Shown piece after piece: positions 1-12,599 of a stretch of 64,000 nt of DNA. This stretch comes from Cyrtodaria siliqua (Eukaryota; Mollusca; Bivalvia; Adapedonta; Hiatellidae): contig JAWPHD010010955.1 of assembly GCA_037043455.1 (NCBI GenBank), positions 1 through 64,000 on the forward strand, written 5' to 3'. The notes under the pieces are model-generated. The model ran no database searches, had not been told where the DNA came from, and was given only the letters and a program-made list of their open reading frames with translations. The position numbers were made by a program, and so were the translations under genes. Every line of letters begins with the position of its first letter. Positions within the stretch are counted from its first letter, which is position 1.

Positions 1-87
1 AATTTAAAGGATACTCTCTTGATAGTGCAGTTACAGTGTATTTATTTATATAGGATTTAGAAGAGAATACGATAAAAGTGAAATAGA

Positions 88-1833
88 ATGACAAGAAGAA
101 AGGGCACCCGTAGTATTTCTGAGGAAGACAAAGATAAGATAGACATGGCAACGGAAGGATCACCAATGCCAATGGGAGGATCCCCAATGGCAACGGGAGG
201 ATTACCAACGCCAATAGGAAGATTACCAACGCCAATGGGAAAATTACCATTGCCAAGGGGAGAAATACCAATGTCAATGGGAGGATCGCCATTAGGTTAC
301 GGAGTTTCGGAAGAAGACGAGAATGTGTTAAAAAGCATTTCATACGTTACAACTTATGAAAAAGTTAGTTAAATCAGAAGATGGTGTGAAATATTTAGAA
401 CATTATAAAGGAAAGGAAAAGGAAGTAAGGAAGAAAGATCAAAATGATGCAAAGAAGAAGAAAACGATGACGACACATGGGGTCTACGACCACCAGGATC
501 AGTAAAGGCATCAGTTTCAACACCGAAACCGGTTACAACCAACACTAGTGGAAGTGGTGCAGGGATTACTTCAGAAAGAGATGCACCGAAGATGCATACA
601 TACCATTTCCCTAAACGGTCAAGTTTTTATGGCGAAGCAGGTAAAGGGGAAGTGACCTGGCAGACATTTAGATTTGAGGTTGATTCATTATTAACGGAAA
701 AGGTGTTCCCGGAAGAACAGATTTTGTTAGGAATTAGAAGAGCTGTGAAAGGAAATGCGGGAGATATATAAAGACGACTTGGAACTGGCGTGACCATCCA
801 AAAAGTAGTGGAAAAATTTGAAAGCGCATTTGGATTTATAGAAAACAAAGAAACCGTACTTAGAACATTTTATGGATGTCAACAAAAGGCTAACGAAGAC
901 ATAACAAGCTATGCATCAAGGATTGAAGAGATATTTACACAAGCAGTGAATTTGGAAGGAATGACAAGAAGCGATGAACCTATTTTAAAAAGTGTATTAT
1001 ATCAGGGATTGAAGCCGCAAATAAAACAGATTGCAATGTACAAGTATGACACAATCACAGACTATGATCGATTCAAAATTGAATTGAGAAAAATAGAAGC
1101 GGATATGAAGGTAACGGAAGAAAGAAAGAAGTGTAATGTAGCAGTCAATGTAGAAAAGAAGAATAGCGAATTAGAGGAGGTTAAGGAACTGCTCATAAAA
1201 TTAAATGAAAGGATGGACAAACTGGAGAAGAAGAGGGAACCTTCACAACAACAACAACAACAACAAGGAAGGTATCAACAACAACAACAAGGATATCAAT
1301 AACAACCACAAGAAGGATATCAACAACAACAACCACAAGGATATCAACAACAACCACAACAAGGATATCAACAACAACAACCACAAGGATATTAACAATA
1401 ACAAGAACAAGGATATCAACAACAACAACAACAAGGATATCAACAACAACAACAACCACAAGGATATCAACAACAACAACAACCACAAGGATATCAACAA
1501 CAACCACAACAAGGATATCAACATCAACCAATACAATGATATCAACAACAAAAAACACAAGGATATCAACAACAACAACCACAAGGATATCAACAGCAAC
1601 AACAACAGGGATATCAACACATGCAAGGATATTTTAGAGGCGATAGAGGAATGAGAGGAGATCGTGGGAGGGAAGGAAGATTCAGAGGAGGTTTTTACAG
1701 ACCTTATAGAGGACATGGTCGAGGAACCAATCAATATCAAACGAGTCGACCGATAGCGTCACAAAATGTTCAGCCCACATGTTTTAATTGTAACGAGAAG
1801 GGACATATTGCAAGGAACTGCCTAAAAGAGTGA
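88..1833 (+). pseudogene. Gag polyprotein of element A, broken
   Basis: Gag forms the particle that packages element RNA. An ATG at 88 opens a 94-codon piece holding seven tandem 7-residue repeats of the pattern xxPxxxG. Capsid-like sequence follows from about 598 (SFYGEAGKGEVTWQTF) to 1180, with an in-frame TAA at 769-771. From about 1237 to 1620 lies a glutamine-rich tract of GYQQQQ-type units, interrupted by several stops, some of them CAA to TAA. After an Arg/Gly-rich linker, one CCHC zinc knuckle is seen (CFNCNEKGHIARNC, ending near 1823). The capsid, Q-tract and knuckle share one frame. The domains and order are visible directly; the packaging role is family knowledge. Confidence 0.8.
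1240..1620 (+). repeat. CAA-rich coding minisatellite in gag of element A
   Basis: Units of about 21-30 bases, each a GGATAT followed by four to seven CAA/CCA codons, are repeated more than a dozen times. In the gag frame they read GY followed by Q/P runs. Open frames on the other strand here (V/L-rich) are shadows of this repeat. The tract lies between capsid and zinc knuckle, where a low-complexity RNA-binding or condensing segment is plausible. Confidence 0.85.
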
Positions 1834-1835
1834 GT

Positions 1836-4800
1836 GCCTCTGTTGTTGGGTCACACAAAGGCGCGGTCAAACAAGACACTAAATTAGTTGGAGAAACTAA
1901 CGAGGTTACAATCCGCATTGGCATTATTGAAACAAGAGCCCTTTTGAGCACAGGAAGTTGTATAAGCGCCATTTCGGAAGCATTTTGGGAAAATAACTTA
2001 TAAAATTCTAAGCTGAAACCATGAAATGAATTAATTAGAATAGAATGTGCAGACGGTCAACAATTGCCATATTTAGGATACCTTGAAACGAAACTCATAA
2101 TCGCAGAAGGATTACCAAAAGCTTCCCCACGACATTGTTTATTCCTCTTAACTCCAGATACAAATTATTCAGCCAGGACATAATCATAGGAACCAACATA
2201 ATCACAGAACTGCAAGAAGAATGTAAAAGGAATTTTGGAACTCAATATCTACAAAAAGCTAGTTTATATACGCCTTGGTACTTGTCGTTTTACATCATAA
2301 AACCAGAGAAGATGAGCTGAAGAGAAGTAAGAATAGAATAGCATTAGTCAAAAGTGCGGAAACAGGAAAGATTATACTTGGACCAAATGAGACCAAAGAT
2401 ATGAGATGCTGTACAGACAAGGAAATGAGATATGGTCAAACCAGCGCTATTATACATGAGACAGAAGATACGTCACTACCAGCATTTGTAGACATAACAC
2501 CAGGATTAGTGAACTTTGAATATGGAAGAAATAGAGAGTTGATAGTCAACATTTCTAATCTCACTACTAATAGTATTGTGATATCACCCAAGTCAGTCAT
2601 AGCGGAATTACAGCCAGTTACAAGAGAAGACGAATTACTAGAGAAGGTACAGAAAGAGAAAATGGATGAAGAAGTAATGAACGAAATCCATATGGACAAC
2701 AGTAATAACCTCAACAATGAACATACCAAACGAATGAGGGAACTTCTACAGAAACACATAGATATATTTTCTAGAAGCGACATTGACATAGGACAATGTG
2801 ATCACATCAAACACAGAATAGATCGTATTGATGAAGTGCCATTCAAACAGAGACATAGTAGGTTACCACCAGCAATGATAGGAGAAGTACGTCAACATCT
2901 ATAGCAATTATTAGCAGCAGGAATCATAATGGAATCTAGATCACCATGGGCTTCAAACGTCGTATTAGTTAGAAAGAAGAATAATACTTTAAGGATGTGT
3001 GTAGACTACAGAATGCTAAACAACAAATCAGTGAGGAACAGCTATGCGTAACCTAGAATAGAAGAGGTGTTTTGAAAGGCAGCAAATATTTTTCAACTAT
3101 AGATATGAAATCCGGGTATCATCAGGTAGAGGTGGAAGAATCACATAAAGAAAGAACAGCGTTTACTGTTGGACCACTAGGTTTCTTTGAATACAGCAAA
3201 ATGCCATTTGGAATATCTAATAGTCCAGCAACATACCAAAGATTAATGGAGGAATGTTTAGGTGACTACAATTTAACTATTTGTGTGATTTACCTGGACG
3301 ACCTCATTATATTTTCAGACAAATTTGAACAACATTTGGAAAGAATAGAACTTGTTTTGACCCGGTTAAAAGAATGCCAATTAAAGTTATCTGCTGAAAA
3401 GTGCCACTTCATTCAAGAAAAAGTTAACTTCCTTGGACATGTAGTAAGTGAGAATGGAGTAGAAACAGATCCAGCAAAGATAGATAAGAGAATGGCCGAC
3501 ACCCAGAAACTCAGATGAACTAAGATCATTTATTGCATTTGCAGGATACTATAGACGATTCATACAAGATTTCTCGAAGATTACAAAACCCCTGATGGAC
3601 TTGCTTCCAGGAACTTCTACAAAGAAAGGAGCCAAGCATCAGAAGAAAGAATGGAACTGGACGGACACAGAGCAGGGAATATTTGAAAACCTGAAGAAAG
3701 TCTTAACGTCACCACCAATACTAGCTTTTCCAGATTTCACCAAACAGTTTGAGATACATACAGATGCATCTACGAGAGGTTTAGGAGCAGCATTATACCA
3801 GGATAAGAGAGTTACAGCATACGCTAGTAGATCACTCTCCAAGTCGGAAAAGAACCATTCCGCTTTTAAGTTAGAGTTCTTGGCACTTAAATGGTCAGGA
3901 ACGGAGAAATGTTCAGATTATTTGAAGTTAAATCATTTTTTAGTACTGACAGATAACAATCCATTGACGTATATTCTTACCAGTGCAAAATTGGATGCTA
4001 ACGGGGCTTCAGCACTTGGGGAATACAGCTTTGACATACATTATCGTCCAGGATTAAAGAATTCAGATGCAGATGGTATGTCAAGATACCCACATGAGAG
4101 AGTTACAGAAGGTGAAGTGGACAGGGTCAAGATAGACGACACTACACTTCAAAAGCGGTTTACAATAGCATCAACAAGATTCCATACATAGAGGTAATAC
4201 GCGCATCTAGCATTAATGTAGTGGAAGCAACATATTCACCTGGACAGACTATGGCGCAGTTAGAGTTGAGAGTAATAAGGCAGATGCAGAGAGAGGATCG
4301 ATTGATAGAAAGATGGAGAAGAGCGGTAATAGATCAGTATTTACCCGATAAGAATCAGTGTGTTAGTAGAGATAACTTCAGTATGAGGAAGAATTTTCAT
4401 AGTTTAAAACTGATAAGAGGTCTGTTGTATAGAGAGATAAAGGGAGAAAATGGAGACATTAATCAACTTGTGTTGCCAAAGTGTTACAGGAACAAAGTAC
4501 TGCAGGGATTGCATAACAACATCGGTCACCCAGGACGAGACAGAACGCTATCACTCTTAAAAGAAATATTTTTTGGCCAGGTATGGCGACTGAAGTAGAC
4601 CATTGGATTTCAAAATGCGACAGATGCAAAAAAGGAAGTCGTCGACCAACATAAAGACAGAATTGGTAGACATCGTCACGACTTATCCTTTATAATTAGT
4701 GTCCATGGACTACCTCACGCTGGAACCATCAAGAGGGCATGGAAACATATTAGAGATAACGGATCATTTCACGAAGTATGCCTTTGCAATTCCCACAAAG

Positions 4801-5370
4801 AATCAAACAGCAAACATAACAGCAGATGCCTTTTATAACAACTTTGTCGTTAATTATGGAATTCCAACGAAATAATACACAGATCAAAGAGCAAATTTTG
4901 AATCCGATTTAATCAAGGAACTGTGTAATATTATGGGAATCAAGAAGACTAGAACAACATCTTACCACCCAATGGGCAATGGCTGTACAGAGAGATGGAA
5001 TGGTACTCTACTGAACATGCTTGGGACACTGGATCCAGCAAAGAAGGCAGATTGGAAAAGCTATATACCATCGTTAGTATATGCTTACAACTGCACAAGA
5101 CATGGGAGCACTAAGACATCTCGAATTAATGTTCGGTCGAAAACCCAAACTACCCATAGATGCAGAATGTGAAACATCAGATATCGGAAAAGAATCGAGT
5201 AAAACAACAAGAGAATACATAAGTGAACTTAAAGATCGCCTGAAAGTATCGCATGATATAGCAAAACAACAAGCAGACAAAGCGAGACTGAAACAGAAGA
5301 AACAATACGACAGAAAGGCGACAGCATTAAATGTATCGGTTGAGGACAAAGTGTTAGTGAAGATTTAGGC
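1836..5370 (+). pseudogene. Pol polyprotein of element A: protease, RT, RNase H, integrase
   Basis: Pol starts in the -1 frame relative to gag. The protease active site, normally DTG, reads STG (RALLSTGSCISAIS, about 1930-1970). RT spans roughly 2720-3480, with DMKSGYHQ, MPFGISNSPATYQ and the YLDD box at 3291-3302. RNase H follows (HTDASTRGLGAALY, about 3757). Integrase shows an H/C zinc region (HPGRDRT, CDRCK) and a D-D-E core: SMDYL near 4710, TDQRANF near 4885, CTERWNG near 4990. Stops include a TAG at 2902-2904; frame changes occur near 3070, 3510 and 4600. The parts would process the polyprotein, copy the RNA and insert the DNA, but this copy is dead. Confidence 0.85.
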
Positions 5371-5425
5371 ACACGATGGGAAACATAAGATAGCAGAAAA
5401 AATTGAGGAGATACCCTATGAAGTC

Positions 5426-6455
5426 GTGGACCAACCAAGAGAAGAAATACCAGTGTTTATGGTAAGATCGACGACAAAAGTAGAACGGATTCTTCACAGG
5501 AATCACTTGCTACCACTGTCAACAGTCGATGATAAGGAAGATGAGGAGTTGCAGAGAACTGTAGAAGTACAGAGACCTATACCAAAGAAGAGAAAGACAA
5601 TTAGAAGGGTTGCATCCGATGAAAATGGTATTAACACGGTAGTACCTAAGAAAGTAATAATAGAGGATATGGAGAAGACATTGAAAAGTGACGTCACAGA
5701 GCAAGAAGAGTCAGATGAGTCAGGGGATGAGTATACTTTACAAGAACACACCGATGGGGACGCCCATAGACCTGAAGTTAGAAGTAGTGCAGAAAGTGGA
5801 AAAGTAGAAGTAGGAATACATAAAGGAATATAAGTTGATACAGAAGAAACAGTGACAGAAGTTAGAAAGGGTATAGAAAGCGAACAAGTGGAAGTAGGAA
5901 TACACAGAGATCTGGAAGTTGATAAAGAAGAAATAGTGACAGAAGTGGAAAGTGTTGAAGGACTAGGTAGTCAAATAGACAACCGGAGAAATACAAATGA
6001 TACAACAGTTCAGCCAGAAGGTATAGAGCAAGACATATTAGAACGTAATGACTCTGAAGAAGAAGAGGTGATAAGAGGTGAACCTAGAGAACAAGCAGTA
6101 AGAACAGAGATCGGGGATAAAGAAACACAACTGGTACATCAAGAACAAATGAGGTACAACAGGCATCGAAGAAGAGACAACTGAAGTACCAAGACAAGAA
6201 AAGTTAATACATAAAGAGAGGGTCGTTGAAAACGTGGAACAAAAGAGACCATGCACTGCACCACGACCTCAGACAAGACGTTCAGAGAGAACAAGTAAAG
6301 TGCCGACAAGATATGAGGATCATCAAATGTATCAAGTTCAAACAAAACCTCTGGACCATAGATTACATGCCCTTAAAGTTTTAATGAGCTCAGGTGTTTT
6401 TAATGACATTGATACTGAAGTGGTGCATACATTAATTAATGCAGTTATGAAATAG
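5426..6455 (+). pseudogene. Integrase C-terminal tail / acidic extension of element A
   Basis: After the integrase comes a piece reading VPVFMVRSTTKVERILHRNHLLPL, the usual end of the GPY/F-like region. It is followed by a Glu/Asp-rich tail with two repeats of VEVGIHK/R (about 5810 and 5890) and stretches rich in EEE. Pieces at 5426-5833, 5852-6184 and 6234-6455 are separated by stops or a frame change. A terminal PRRSERTSKVPTRYEDH-like segment sits near 6270. No chromodomain is recognisable. The tail is probably part of the pol product; its function is unknown. Confidence 0.55.
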
Positions 6456-8010
6456 GTATTTTTCAGTCAAATGAAAGAATAAAGACATTGAACCTGTGTT
6501 GTTTAACATAAATGCAGTAATATATGCTTAGAGCGATAGAGAGGTTTTATTCGATTTTAATAAAATAATGTATTAAATTGTTCAGATTGAACAATAAAAT
6601 AAAATAAAATAAAATATATAAGATAATTAAGGTTATACCATTTGATGTATTATGTTGACATACGTTGTAATTACTAACTATACGCGTGGATTATAATTAA
6701 TTGCAGTTATTGTTTATCTTTTACAAATATCATAAATAAAAAAATAAAAAAAAAATAAAAAAAATAATAATAAAAAAAGCTAATATGTCAGTTGTGAGGA
6801 CACAAGTTGGTTGAAGGGGACAGTGGAAAGAAGCATTTTTTTAAAGGTTGATACGTTCTGGTATGATAAGTGATTAATATGAGCTCAGATTGGAGTAAGT
6901 AGTAATTATGTATTAATGAGTAGAGTAGTTATCTTATATTTACATATGAATATATGTATGAGTAAGATACACATACGTGTAGGATAGATACATATAGGTT
7001 ATGGAGACCGTCAAACAACGGACTATGACAGAAATGACTGGAGTCATTTTCTCAGACAGTGGGAGTGTGTTACAGAGTGATAATTAAGGTTAACTCTGTA
7101 AGTTGTTTGGAAAGTGGTTTGTAAGAGTTGTTCCCCTTTAACTAGATGTTACGCTTGAGTTGGCTTTTACCTGGAAGTCTGGTCACTGACTTAATTGTGT
7201 TCAGCATATTTTGTGTGTCCAGTTCTCTTTTGTGCAAGGTCAGAAATGGTCAGACATGTTGGTTTTTTAGAGTTTCAGTATTGTAAACTTAGGATACTGC
7301 AAAGAAGACATGGAGGTTTGCAATTGTTTCCTTTTTAATGTTGCTATGAGTTGATGTAACTTTAGTGTTTACAGTTTGACTATTTTGGTAAATCTAAGAC
7401 AGTCTATGATTACACGTTATTGTACTCAAGATGGAAGTATTATTTACTACATATTTAATAATATTATTAAATAATCACTCTCCTTTGAAATCTTTGCACA
7501 ACATATAACAATGTTATTAACTTGCAGAGTTGACTAACTACACAGTAGTGGATGGTGAAGACAGTGGTATGAGAGAATGAGAGATACACTTAATTCCATA
7601 AATTGGTAAGTCAATGTATAAAGCTGTGTTGTGTAAGGTGTTACACCAATGTACATGTAATCATGTTTTATCATTATTAGCTATAATAGGCCACTAGACA
7701 CATAAATACTTTATATATTCTTTATGAGTCGATACATATGGAATGCATTCTTTATTATAAATACATGTATTTGAGATCATGTGTGTATATGTATTTGTGA
7801 ACTAATGATTTCAAGATCTTATGCATTTCAGAGTGAGTCGTATCTATCATACGAGTTGTATCGCGTCTACGATAATTAATACAGATGTATATATAAATGA
7901 ACCATGGACTTAGTTTGTTGCCAACTCCAGTAGTATCCACATACACACAGTACCGTAGAGAACCCCACGTGATATAACTTTCTCTGGGTAAAACCCATGG
8001 ACTAACAGTC
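6456..8010. other. Noncoding, AT-rich; probable 3' untranslated region and LTR of element A
   Basis: No convincing coding sequence. It contains an AAAAT-type simple repeat at about 6594-6616, a long A-rich run at 6737-6776 and a purine-rich stretch (6812-6822) that could be the polypurine tract. The following ~1.1 kb could be the 3' LTR, but without a second copy in the window this is inference. Confidence 0.35.
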
Positions 8011-8262
8011 GTACCCACTTGTACCCAGTTTGTACCTGGTGTATCCCTGTGTAACCATGTACCCAACATTGCTCTGCCTCAAATCTATTAATATTATTAG
8101 TTGTAACCACTTGTACCCATTTTGTACCTGGTGTAGCCCTGTGTAACCATGTACCCAAAATGTACATGCCTCAAATTCATTCATATTATTAGTTGTACCC
8201 ACTTGTACCCAGTTTGTACCTGGTGTATCCCCGTGTAACCATTTATCCCAAACTAAGGTATG
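8011..8262. repeat. 92-bp tandem repeat, about 2.7 copies
   Basis: The string GTACCCACTTGTACCCAG and what follows recur at 8011, 8103 and 8195, exactly 92 bases apart each time, with few mismatches. The third copy fades near 8262. Minus-strand open frames here (HGDTPGTNWVQVGTT-like) are a by-product of the repeat and not a gene. Confidence 0.9.
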
Positions 8263-8830
8263 TCCTAAAACAATATTAATTATTAATGCAAACATGTCCA
8301 ATAGTTTTGTATCCAATGTAACCAGGTAACAAACAACATACCTTATGGAAATCATTTGTGTTTTAGGATATATCTACTCGATGCGGGCGGTTTAGAATTA
8401 ACGAAATACATCGATTTACATATCATTATAAAGAGAAAAGCATAATAAATCGTTCGCGATATGAAACGTTTGTACTTACCGAGTAGTTTTCATGTAAATC
8501 ATCGTATAGTTCGGGGCTCCGTAACTTTTTATCCACATACGACACTGACACGCGGCAGTTACGGAGGGTATTGACCTGCTTCGCTAAATACGCATCATAT
8601 GAATACAGCTGGCATCTTTCTATGGTAAAATGATGTATATATACTTGAGGGTATAATCATCAGTCTCTTTTTTTACGGCTTTCTGTTATAATCAATATCA
8701 CGAAATTACCTTCTTGACAAAGATAAATATGTCTACTAATCACTTTTTGTTATTATTAATGCCTATATAACCCGTAGTCTCGTATCTCGTTTGCAATAGC
8801 TATACACTGTCACCATTTTTTATTTGGCGC
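8263..8830. other. No gene seen
   Basis: AT-rich intergenic sequence with no recognisable exon, RNA gene or element end. Confidence 0.4.
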
Positions 8831-8836
8831 GGAGTG

Positions 8837-10310
8837 GCGCCATTTTTTGGCCAGCAGAGCTTATGGGATGGTGTGTTGTCCGTCGTCCGTCCGTCCGTTA
8901 ACTTTTACATCGTTAAGACGATAGGGTCTTCATTTTTTATGCGATCTTTACCAAACTTTAACAGATTGTTAATATCAATGAAAGCTCGGACAAGTTCGAA
9001 AACCAGCCAGATCGGACCAATAACAGCAGAGTTATAGCCCTTGGTTTAGTTAAAAATGCTATATTTTGCCTTGTTAAGATGATAGGGCCTTCATTTTTCA
9101 TCCGATCTTTACCAAACTTTACCAGATTGTTACTATCAATGAAAGCTTGGACAAGTTTAAAACCAGCCAGTTCGGACCAGCAACAGCAGAGTTATGGCCC
9201 TTGATTTGAATTAAAAATGCTATATTACGATAGGGCCTTCATTTTTCGTCCAATCTTTACCAAACTTTACCAAATAAAGTTAATATAAATGAAAGCTCGG
9301 ACAAGTTCGAAAACCAACCAGATCGGACCAGTAATAGCAGAGTTATGGCCTTGATTTAGTTAAATATGCTATATTTTGCCTCGTTAATACTACGATAGGG
9401 CCTTCATTTTTCATCCGATCTTTACCAACCTTTACCAGATTGTTACTATCAATGAAAGCTCCAACAAATTTCAAAACCAGCCAGATTGGACCATTTACAC
9501 CGGAGTTATGGCCCTTGATTTTCTGAAATATTCTATATTTTGGCCTCATTAAGAAGAAAGGGTCTTCATTTGGCCAGATGTCATTGAAACTTTTCAAGGA
9601 TGATCAGTACCAAGCCTAGTTGTACATATCGTCACCGTGTTCAGGACTTGTTCTCGTGAACGCCTCCCCACATTTCAACGAAACTTTACAGGGATGATCA
9701 GCAACAAGTATAGTTGTGCATATCATCGTGGCATTCCGGTTACCAGAATTTTGGTGGAGTTATGGCCCTTTAAAGTTTTTTGATACACAAACATTTTCCG
9801 GGCTAGTTCTCCTGAATCCCTGACTGGATTTTAACGAAACTTGACAAGGATGATCAGTATCAAGCCTAGTTGTGCATAGCATCGCCATATTCGTGTTGAA
9901 TTATTTTTGGCAGAGTTATGGCCGTTTAAAGGTTTTAATAGCCAAACGTTGTCCAGATTAGTCTCTTCTGAACTCCTTGCTGGATTTCAACGAATCTTGA
10001 TGGGGATGATCAGTACCAATCCTAGTTGCACCTGTCATTGCCGTGTTGTGGTTGAATGAATTTTGGCAGAGTTATGACCCCTTAAAGGTTTTAATACACT
10101 AACTTTGTACAGACTAGTTCTCCTGAACCTCTGGCTGGATTTCAACGATCAGTACCAAGCCTATGTGCGTATATCATCACCATGTTCTGGTTGAACGATA
10201 TTTGAAAGAGTTATGGCCCCTTAAACATAAACTTTATCTAGAGCCAGTAGAGCGTCCACATGCCATCTTGGGCCTCTTGTTTTACACGGAACCGTCTGGT
10301 AAAATGTGCT
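8837..10310 (+). repeat. (TCCG)n-led composite repeat with two successive ~160-bp tandem cores
   Basis: Begins CCAGCAGAGCTTATGG, then a GTCCGTCCGTCCGT tract near 8880. A first core has units anchored at 8921, 9082, 9230, 9395 and 9558 (spacing 161, 148, 165, 163). A second, different core follows, anchored on GATGATCAG at 9599, 9693, 9849 and 10005, spacing about 156 after the first. Most units end in GAGTTATGGCCC or a close variant. The right edge reads CCAGTAGAGC...GGCCTCTTGTTTT. The architecture (microsatellite plus ~160-bp tandem core) resembles the non-autonomous pearl/Helentron-like elements described from bivalves; that link is inference. Confidence 0.8.
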
Positions 10311-10519
10311 TTTATACATGCAAACAAATACACGATCAGAGGACACTGTGTGAATAAATACTACTTAAGTTTATGTTTCGCGACTTTATTGAGTTTATAA
10401 GTGTAATAATTTATAAAAAAATGCTGTTTTTCACACACGCGCGAAACAACCGGAAATTATGTCTCGGCCATTACTCGGAATCACGTCAAACTTCAAACAA
10501 ATTATTATTAATCACAATA

Positions 10520-10597
10520 AGTGGAGGTCACTAGGTACCACTAGTAGTGGAGGTCACTAGGTACCACCAGTAGTGGAGGTCACTAGGTACCACTAGT
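10520..10597. repeat. 26-bp tandem repeat, three copies
   Basis: AGTGGAGGTCACTAGGTACC begins units at 10520, 10546 and 10572, exactly 26 bases apart, with one mismatch seen. Confidence 0.95.
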
Positions 10598-10673
10598 ACA
10601 ACATGTTTGAATCATTTGTCAATTACAATATCAATATGTTTTCTCCTACTCTTATTGTAATTAGAAAATGAAA

Positions 10674-10790
10674 GATGGAGAGAGAGAGAATGTGAAAATA
10701 GAAAGACGAAAACATCTTTTTTGTTTTAGAGAGAGAAAGAGAGAGAGCGAGGGAGAGAGAGAGTGCGAGAGAGAGAGAGAGGGGTGGGTG
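10674..10790. repeat. GA-rich microsatellite
   Basis: Interrupted (GA)n with a G-rich tail running into GGGGTGGGTGGTGGGGG. The minus-strand open frame here is low-complexity and is not a gene. Confidence 0.85.
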
Positions 10791-11037
10791 GTGGGGGCGT
10801 GGAAGGGGTGTGGGGGAACTAAATAAACCGAATAGACAGCATCTCAGCGATAGCCATTGTCTGACTTCTCTGACGGCATCAAGGAGCGCTTTCTCGCTGT
10901 ATTTTGCTTTTATCCCGCGCTTTGAATTGGTTTTTGCCATTTTTAGAATTCCGGAAGGAAAGAATGGATAAGAAACGGTATGGATAAGAAACGGAATGAC
11001 ATAAGAACTTGTCTGCGTTATTTTATTATTTAGTTTA

Positions 11038-12345
11038 TTATACCCCAACAAACGAAGTTTGGGGGTGGGGAGGGACGGGGGTATATAAGAGTGAGCTTGT
11101 AGGTCTGTCTATCCTCGGTCGGAAGATAACTCATGAAATGGTTGATGGATTTAAATAATATTTGGTTACAAACCACCAATTTTTGACGGAGATATGGCCC
11201 CTTTTCAACTAAGAATTTGCTCAAAAAACGGTGTCCGGACGATAACTCATGTAAAAGTCGACGGATTTAAATATTTTTTGGTACACGGGTTTAAGACTAT
11301 AAAATACAGGTCAAGTTCGACTTTGGTTACAAACCACCAATTTTTGACGGAGTTATGGCCCCTTTTCAACTTAGAATTTGCCCAAAATCGGTTTCCGGGC
11401 GATAACTCATGAAAGAGCCGACGGATTTAAATATGTTTTGGTATACGGGTTAAAACCATAAAATACAAGTCAAGTTCGGCGTTGGTTACAAACCACAAAT
11501 TTTTGACGGAGTTATGGCCCTTTTCCTTTTAGAATTTGCCCAAAAAAAGGTTTCCGGTCAATAACTCATGAAAGGGTCGACGGATTTAAATAATTTTTGG
11601 TACACGGGTTTAAGACCAAAAAATACAGGTCAAGTTTGACTTTGGTTACAAACCACCAATTTTTTACGGAGTTAAGGCCTTTTTTAACTTAGAATTTGCC
11701 CAAAAAACGGTGTCCGGACGATAACTCATGAAAGGGTCGACGGATTTAAATAATATTTGGTACACGGGTATAACACCATAAAATACAAGTCAAGTTCGAC
11801 TTTGGTTACAAACCACCAATTTTTGACGGAGTTATGGCCCCTTTTCAACTTAGAATTTGCCCAAAAAACGGTGTCCGGACGATAACTCATGAAAGGGTCG
11901 ACGGATTTAAATAATATTTGGTACACGGGTATAACACCATAAAATACAAGTCAAGTTTGACTTTGGTTACAAACTACCAATTTTTGACGGAGTTATGGCC
12001 CCTTTTCAACTTAGAATTTGCCCAAAAAACGGTGTCCGGACGATAACTCATGAAAGAGTCGACGGATTTAAATATTTTTTGGTACACGGGTTTAAGACCA
12101 TTAAATACAGGTCAAGTTCGACTTTAGTTACAAACCACCAATTTATTTTTGACGGAGTTATGGCCCCTTTTCAACTTAGAATTTGCCCAAAAATTGGTGT
12201 ACGGACGATAACTCATGAAAGGGTCGACGGATTTAAATAATTTTTGGTACACGGGTTTAAGACCATACAATACAGGTCAAGTTCGACTTTGGTTACAAAC
12301 CACCAATTGTTGATGGAGTTATGGACCCTTTTCAACTTCGAATTT
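11038..12345 (+). repeat. ~160-bp tandem array, eight anchors
   Basis: Starts with a hairpin-like CCCCAACAAACGAAGTTTGGGG. The anchor ATAACTCATG recurs at 11126, 11242, 11402, 11561, 11721, 11882, 12043 and 12208. After the first interval the spacing is 160, 159, 160, 161, 161 and 165. Units carry TTTTTGACGGAGTTATGGCCCC and AATTTGCCCAAAAA. Identity between neighbouring units is high, so the array is fairly young. Open frames crossing it are repeat artefacts. Confidence 0.95.
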
Positions 12346-12534
12346 GCTAAAAAAAATGCTACAATCAACTCTGAGGAACCTGCTAATTTGGGTTTGTATT
12401 AAATTTAAACAATTTATAATGCATCCTCTTCATGACCATGTCTCTTTTTATTACACTTATACATCTTTGATTTGAACGGAGTAACACACAAATTTTTGTT
12501 AGTCTTCTTCCCTGATCACTAACAATATTGAAAA

Positions 12535-12557
12535 CTCTCTCTCCTCTTCTCTCCCCC

Positions 12558-12592
<35 letters not shown>
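12535..12592. repeat. TC microsatellite
   Basis: (CT/TC)n tract just downstream of the 160-bp array; it is the complement type of the GA tract upstream of the same array. Confidence 0.9.
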
Positions 12593-12594
<2 letters not shown>

Positions 12595-12599
12595 ATTAT

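Larger units (their letters stand above)
1..6455 (+). mobile_element. LTR retrotransposon A (Ty3/gypsy-like), decayed, 5' end outside the window
   Basis: The coding order gag, protease, reverse transcriptase, RNase H, integrase on one strand is that of Ty3/gypsy-type elements. The 5' LTR and primer-binding site would lie before position 1. The body carries many stops and frameshifts, so this copy cannot make its own proteins. Its capsid segment resembles the gag relic at 35118-35963 (a KGE..W..RFEV / AI..RR..KG.A pattern), so the two belong to one lineage. A purine-rich stretch at 6812-6822 is a possible polypurine tract. No second copy of the LTR lies in the window, so the 3' boundary cannot be set; 6455 is simply the end of readable coding. 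Confidence 0.85.

Noticed and set aside
1193..1740. Minus-strand open frames rich in V/L/I over the CAA repeat
   Set aside because: They are shadows of the trinucleotide-rich gag repeat on the plus strand, with no independent coding signal.
6812..8000. A defined 3' LTR for element A
   Set aside because: The purine tract and length are suggestive, but no direct-repeat partner is in the window, so boundaries would be guesswork.
7755..8355. Overlapping minus-strand ORFs repeating HGDTPGTNWVQVG
   Set aside because: They follow the 92-bp tandem repeat; the protein repetition is a consequence of the DNA repeat length and not a repeat protein with other support.
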